This document shows, piece by piece, positions 59,117 through 64,000 of a DNA stretch of 64,000 bases. A program made the translations under genes and the position numbers. The notes beneath the pieces were generated by a model that saw only the letters and a list, made by a program, of their open reading frames with translations, ran no database searches and was not told the origin of the DNA. Origin of the DNA: Epiperipatus broadwayi (Eukaryota > Onychophora > Udeonychophora > Euonychophora > Peripatidae); assembly GCA_028023455.1 (NCBI GenBank), contig JAQFVV010012405.1, positions 9,197,923-9,261,922 on the forward strand, given 5' to 3'. Each line of letters opens with the position of its first letter. Within the stretch, counting starts at the first letter, position 1.

Positions 59117-60445
59117 TTGCTCTACAAATATTTTGTAAAATTAATTACAAGTATTTAAATAAACTATGAAAAATATACATTTTTTATTCATTGCTAATAA
59201 TAATTGAAGAGAAGTTTACAAGTAGTCATGCAAATACTTTCTCAAAGAATTTATCAATCTGCAGGATTGTCAGCTTATTGTAGTATTTTTTCTGTATGCT
59301 ACTGATATCTTCAGATTATTTTTAAACTAATAAAACAACATTTATTTTAATTCCTGTTTCTACAATCAAATGAACACATAGCCAACAAAATAGCACAATA
59401 GATAATTGCAAGAAAATGAAAAAGGGCTAACAGCAAGAGAAGCACCATCAAATATTCCTTAATATAACACAACTGAGAATTCAAAAATTAATGTATATCT
59501 TAATTATATTATATAAATACAGATATATGTTTAATAATTATTTTAGAGAACTATAATTTATAGCATGTAAGTTGTCAGAATATTCAAATATCTTTTATTG
59601 AGAATATCAACCTATTAAACTGTGACTTGCACTGCATGGTCATTTTCAGATGTGGCTTTACCTCACTCTCAAACTGCTATTTTTAATATTATTTTGCTGT
59701 TTTTATGGTTATTTTATCAAGAAAATCATATTGAATGATGCTGCCATCTTTAGAATTTATTTAAAACAAATAAATCAATATTTAAATTTAACAGTATAAC
59801 AATTATGTAAGCACTGCCTTTCAAGGTGCTATATTGTTTGTTTCTTCTGTTCTCCACCAGAGTTTGTGTGTCAATAAATTTTAGCAGTTCAATTTTTCAT
59901 TTTGATTTTTCAAGTGAAAACATATGTTTCAGAACTTTTTTTTGACACATTAATGATTTTTTTTTTTACAAAATATGTGTGAAATATAAATTATTTTAGA
60001 AAAAATTCAGATTCTAGTAGAAAATGCTTACTTTTATATGAAGGCAAATTGACAAAGAAATATCAACAACATACAACTTCAATTTATAACTGGATAACAA
60101 ACATATGTTTTATATTTATCACTATAAATTATTTTCATCAATTATAAATATAAATTTATTTTAAAAAACTTTTGTTCACTTTAATAATCTAATGAATTAT
60201 TAATTTGCATTTAGAAACTAAACTAAAACAAATATAGTTTTAAAAAATAAATAGATTTTTAGTGCCTACTCTGTAATTGACCAATCAAAAGTTTGGAACT
60301 TTAATTGAATCTGCCAATAGGAATTTTGAACTATTAAAGAATTAACATCAAAATTACCTTTTTTGGAATATAGTTGAACTGTTTAAATATATAATTCTTT
60401 TTACTTTTCTTCGAATTCCTGTGATAAAAAAAAATCCTAGATTTT
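59113..60445. other. AT-rich spacer
   Basis: No gene or repeat recognised. Confidence 0.5.
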
Positions 60446-60885
60446 ATCTTAGTTATGATTTTTAATAAATGTGTTTTACTAGTTCTTACTTATGGATCTA
60501 AGACTTGGATACTTAATAGAAGATCAATACAGAGACTTCAGACCACTCAAAGAAGTATGGAGAGATGCATGTTGGGAGTAACAAGAAGAGATTGAAAATG
60601 CAATATATGAGTAAGAGAACAAACAGGTGTTACTGACCTCATAAAAGACTGAGTGAAGTTGGGCTGGACATATTGCTAAAAGAGATGATAACAGATGGAC
60701 AATCGAAATCTTAAATGATATTCCAAGAGATTTTAAAAGACCCAGAAAGAGATCGCATGTGAGATGGATGGATGAAATAAGAAAGTGTGCAGGGATGATG
60801 TGGAGAAGAGAAGTTAAAGATCAGAGAAGATGGATTGAACTTGTAGAGACTTTCATCCTGCAGTGGATTGATAATGGTTGATGAT
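60446..60885 (+). pseudogene. RTE-like LINE 3' end fragment
   Basis: Near-continuous C-terminal frame: VLLVLTYGSKTW, RCMLGVTRRD, a frame change, then AGHIAKRDDN, IEILNDIPRDFKRPRK, VRWMDEIRKCAGMMWRREVK, then a stop-free run to FILQWIDNG and TGATGATGATG. This is the best-preserved 3' end of the family in the window. Only the last 440 bp remain. A piggyBac-like element follows within 10 bp. Confidence 0.8.
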
Positions 60886-60892
60886 GATGTTT

Positions 60893-62027
60893 TTAAAATG
60901 GGTATCCTATAAAGACACTGGATGAATGTGATAGAAAAACCAAAAAAATAACAAAGGATTTTAAAATTCTTTTATTTTACAAAATTCCCAAAGCTTAAAG
61001 ACAGTATACATTGTTAAAAAAATAGTTTAAATGCTGAACATTTTAGTAATTATTATAATAATTATTATCATGAATGATATTTAGGGATACATGTGGTCCA
61101 TATCATTACACCTATTTGAAACAATATGTGAGCAGTTTGCCTTTGCAATTTTGAAATCAGCATAATCACTGTTTGTCCAATTTTCCAGTAATTTGGTTAG
61201 TCCATAGAAACTTATTTCTTCATTTACATGTATTCTTGATCTGTTGGACAATGATTTAGGACTATCATAGGAAATTTTTCAGTCATAATTTTAGGTAAGG
61301 CATAGCTACTTCTCTTCCAAAATCTTTTATGGATTTGTTTCTGTCTTCAACTTTTCTATATATTTGAAAACATTGAAGATTTCTATGTCAATCATTCTTA
61401 ATACAGAACACCAATATCATTTTTTGCCTCAAATAGGCATATAAGGTTTTTCAAACAACCAGTCATGAAAATCTACACCTCTCATAAAATTGTTGTAATT
61501 ATTATGATTTTAAGTTGGTGTATTGATGTCATTTCATCAAAATGTTTGCATGCATATTTCCCTATCCTCCTCTGTTTTAGCTTTTCCATATTATTTGCAA
61601 AATTATTTCTGAGAGAAGAAAAATTATACATAGGGAAACCTTTTTTTTAAAATTAGTTTCAAGTTTGTTTCTAATTTTTCTTTTCTTATTTACTAGTGAG
61701 GTACAATTAAATCTGCATTGTCTTCTTTGTTATTATCATTGTCAGTGACAATTTCTCATTGGTTCAGAATATCGAATACTTCATCATTTCCAATCACACT
61801 TCATTAGTATCATCTTCGTTGATCAAATCATCTACTTCTGGTGGAAGTGCTTCTATATGTGCCTCTATCTCTTTTGAGAATAATTAATTGAAAGCATCTT
61901 CAACATTTTTCAAGACGTTTGTTGACATAATTACTGAGGAAGCTGAAAAATAAAAGTCTCATGGTACATATGTCTGACACTTAAATGTCCAGTGTCCTAT
62001 TTATAGGATACCAAGTTTGATAATTAA
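60893..62027 (-). mobile_element. piggyBac-like DNA transposon, internally deleted, with transposase remnants
   Basis: Candidate inverted ends: GGTATCCTATAAAGACACTGG (from 60901) and CCAGTGTCCTATTTATAGG with ATACC (61989-62012). TTAA occurs outside both (60893 and 62024), the piggyBac target. Minus-strand coding remnants: an acidic N-terminal piece with EALPPEVDDLINEDD (about 61850) and a C-terminal piece with YNNFMRGVDFHDWL (about 61470-61500, matching the YNxxMGGVDxxD box), KK, a stop where Trp is expected, YW, then RMIDIEIFNVFKY and FGREVAMPYL. The catalytic middle is missing and there are stops, so it cannot transpose by itself. Confidence 0.65.
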
Positions 62028-62864
62028 TAATAGTAAAAACAAAAGAAAATAATGAATTTATATTATAAATTTCAGAACTACATATAATACTTAATATTTA
62101 TATACCTTGTTTTACTTTATCACACTACACAGATAATTATATCACAATATTGAAGCAAAAAAACAGAAATGTTCATGACACTATAATTCCCATTAGACTA
62201 ATCATAAAAGCAAAAAAGGAAGCAACGGAGGGAAGTAATGTTGAGTTATAGCCTGATATTATGCGCATGTGCAGTCTGATTTACATTTCAAAAATTAGTA
62301 ATTGGCGATTTCGTTATTGTCTTATAAATAGGATGCAGGACACTAATGAATGAAATAAGTTATATATATATATTATCTATTATTTTATTTCTCAATGAAG
62401 TCAGTAGATGTCATTTTAATACTCTTATTCATTCAGTATAAATAACGCATACAAGTATACTAAGAAAAGCTTCATATAATAATAAACAATGTATTACAAT
62501 CATTTTATCTACTGTTTATGCATTATACACAATTAACACCTACTTATTAAAGCTAGTAAGTAAAAAATAAATTGATGTGATGCATGTGATGTGATGTGAT
62601 ACACTGTGGCTGCTCATTTTTTGGAGTCAGGAATCTGTCAGCCACTATACCTTATCTTTCCTTTCCATTACCCACCCTAAGTTTTCCCCATATTCTTCAC
62701 CATTCTGCTTCATCACATTTCCACAACATAATCTTTGTCAACTATATGGCCTTTATATCTAAATCCTCTTATTCCCCCCCCCCCCACCATTGCATAAAAC
62801 CAAAAACCCACTTTCTGTATAATTACTTTGTTTATATTTATTCTCTTACAACTTCATTATTTGT
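62028..62864. other. AT-rich spacer with partial piggyBac-end-like motif and C10 run
   Basis: 62311-62340 (CTTATAAATAGGATGCAGGA, CACTAATGAATG) resembles the piggyBac-like end at 61989-62012 and may be a second solo end. A C homopolymer lies at 62775-62784. No gene recognised. Confidence 0.45.
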
Positions 62865-63645
62865 ACCCTTTCTGCTTGTAGGCATTTACATTCAATTAAC
62901 AGATGTCTAATATTTTCTATATCTTCATTACATAACTTGCAGACTAATTCATCCATATTTTTCCATTTGTATGTATATTCCCTTGTTGCTAAAGATCCAA
63001 TTCAAACCTTAAACAGTAAACTACTTTTCTTGCTATTATCATAAATTAACTTGCACCCAATATTCTGTTTACTATATATATATATATATATATATAATAT
63101 CTATATATATAAAGAGAGTTTATATATATATATAAACTCTCTTTACTCTTAATACTTGTTCTCCATCTTTCCAACTCTCTAATTTTAATGCTTCTTCTAC
63201 CTCATTCCTTGCCACTATAACACTCAACAATTCTCCTAACACAATCATCCCACCTCTTGTATAAATATACTGACATAAAATCTTTATCCATATCGTCTGT
63301 GTAACATAGTACCTTTTTCATTCATCTTGTTATCTGTCCTTTACTCATAACACAATTAAATACTATTTTGGCTATTTTCTTATTATTCATAAATTGCAAT
63401 CTACTGAACATTTTCATTTTGCTTTTTGCATCGCTCATATAAAAACTTGACTATCCCACTTCTCCTTGAATTGTCTCCTTTGCCAGCCACACATCTGCAT
63501 CTAATAGTGTCTTCCTACTTCTCTTTGTACTTTTTCTAAGTAATCTAACATCCCTTTACGAACATATTATTACCATAAGTTAACTCTGCTACTGCCACTT
63601 CCTTCCATACAATTCTAGCTACATCTTTTTTTTTTTTTTTATGAA
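62865..63645 (-). pseudogene. Non-LTR retrotransposon C-terminal remnant with CCHC knuckle
   Basis: Minus strand, broken frames: TYGNNMFVKGMLDYLEKVQR and EVGRTLLDADVWLAKETIQG, then SDAKSKMKMFSRLQFM, then ATREYTYKWKNMDELV followed by CKLCNEDIENIRHLLIEC, then QAERVQ. C-x2-C-x8-H-x4-C is the zinc-knuckle-like motif at the end of many LINE RT proteins. It is different from the RTE-like copies elsewhere in the window. Interrupted by stops and by a 34-bp palindrome at 63111-63144. Confidence 0.62.
63111..63144. repeat. Perfect 34-bp palindrome plus (AT)n
   Basis: AAAGAGAGTTTATATA and its exact reverse complement meet at the centre; (AT)n precedes at 63073-63097. It interrupts the minus-strand LINE remnant, so the tract is an insertion or expansion. 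Confidence 0.9.
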
Positions 63646-64000
63646 AACACTGTTAATATCTTTATCAGTTCCTTTTTGTTCTTTGCTTCATTTATCAATT
63701 TTTTCTTTCATTCATCCAAGCAATTTCTCTGATTACTTAAGACGATCCCAAATAGTTTTACATATTCACATTAATTAACTGTATATACCCTAATAAAAAT
63801 TACTAAAGATGTTGATTGCAGTGCCACCTATTTATAATTCTCGTTTTCTGATTAATCTTAATTAAAATCATAGGATGAAAGCCAAAAATGCAACATATTA
63901 TGCTTTGTTATATATATTGAAAAACTATTTTTATTAAAATTTTAAACAAGTTTTTTAAATCTATATTTTATGTTATCATTTACTATATGTCATGTTGTGA
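63646..64000. other. AT-rich end of window
   Basis: No further gene recognised; the first part may still be decayed LINE. Confidence 0.45.

Overview
The window is extremely A+T-rich eukaryotic DNA, most likely from an invertebrate animal. Evidence for this is the mixture of decayed Ty3/gypsy, RTE-like LINE, Penelope-like (PLE, GIY-YIG), hAT-like and piggyBac-like remnants, tRNA-derived SINEs with target-site duplications, many (AT)n tracts, and a dispersed repeat carrying a type I hammerhead ribozyme. The sequence alone does not settle the phylum. I found no convincing host gene: every recognisable coding stretch belongs to a mobile element, and nearly all are broken by stops or frameshifts.

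Layout. 1-2.1 kb is AT-rich and ends in a PLE-derived palindrome. 2.15-14.28 kb is one nearly complete but dead Ty3/gypsy element with very long LTRs (about 2.8 and 2.6 kb), a coiled-coil gag and a protease-RT-RNase H-integrase pol. 14.4-14.8 kb is a PLE tail. 15-34 kb is AT-rich spacer sprinkled with the hammerhead repeat, a 1.8-kb inverted-repeat structure, two SINE families and an RTE fragment. 34-46 kb holds another PLE tail, a hammerhead-repeat inverted pair around (AT)n, a hAT-like element inserted in an older palindrome, several foldback elements, and a tandem hammerhead-containing unit. 46.4-49.1 kb is the quietest stretch. 50-53 kb has the longest RTE LINE copy and a four-copy inverted array. 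54.6-59.1 kb is rich in PLE pieces and palindromes. 60.4-63.6 kb has an RTE tail, a piggyBac-like remnant and a minus-strand LINE 3' end.

Common theme. The most interesting signal is a repeat family of about 350 bp (call it HHR-R) with at least nine recognisable hammerhead sites, of which two have fully intact cores (minus strand near 15.75 kb and plus strand near 46.08 kb). Their helix III is a bare palindrome, as expected for ribozymes that cleave as dimers. HHR-R copies often occur as inverted pairs with both 3' ends facing outward. Three PLE-derived palindromes have the same architecture, and their 3' UTRs carry a second hammerhead-like motif in which the C3-G8 core pair is replaced by U-A. 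Established knowledge: hammerheads have been described in Penelope-like elements and in small animal retrozymes. My inference is that the HHR-R family is a non-autonomous, retrozyme-like passenger of PLE machinery.

All coordinates of repeat edges were found by eye and may be off by several bases.
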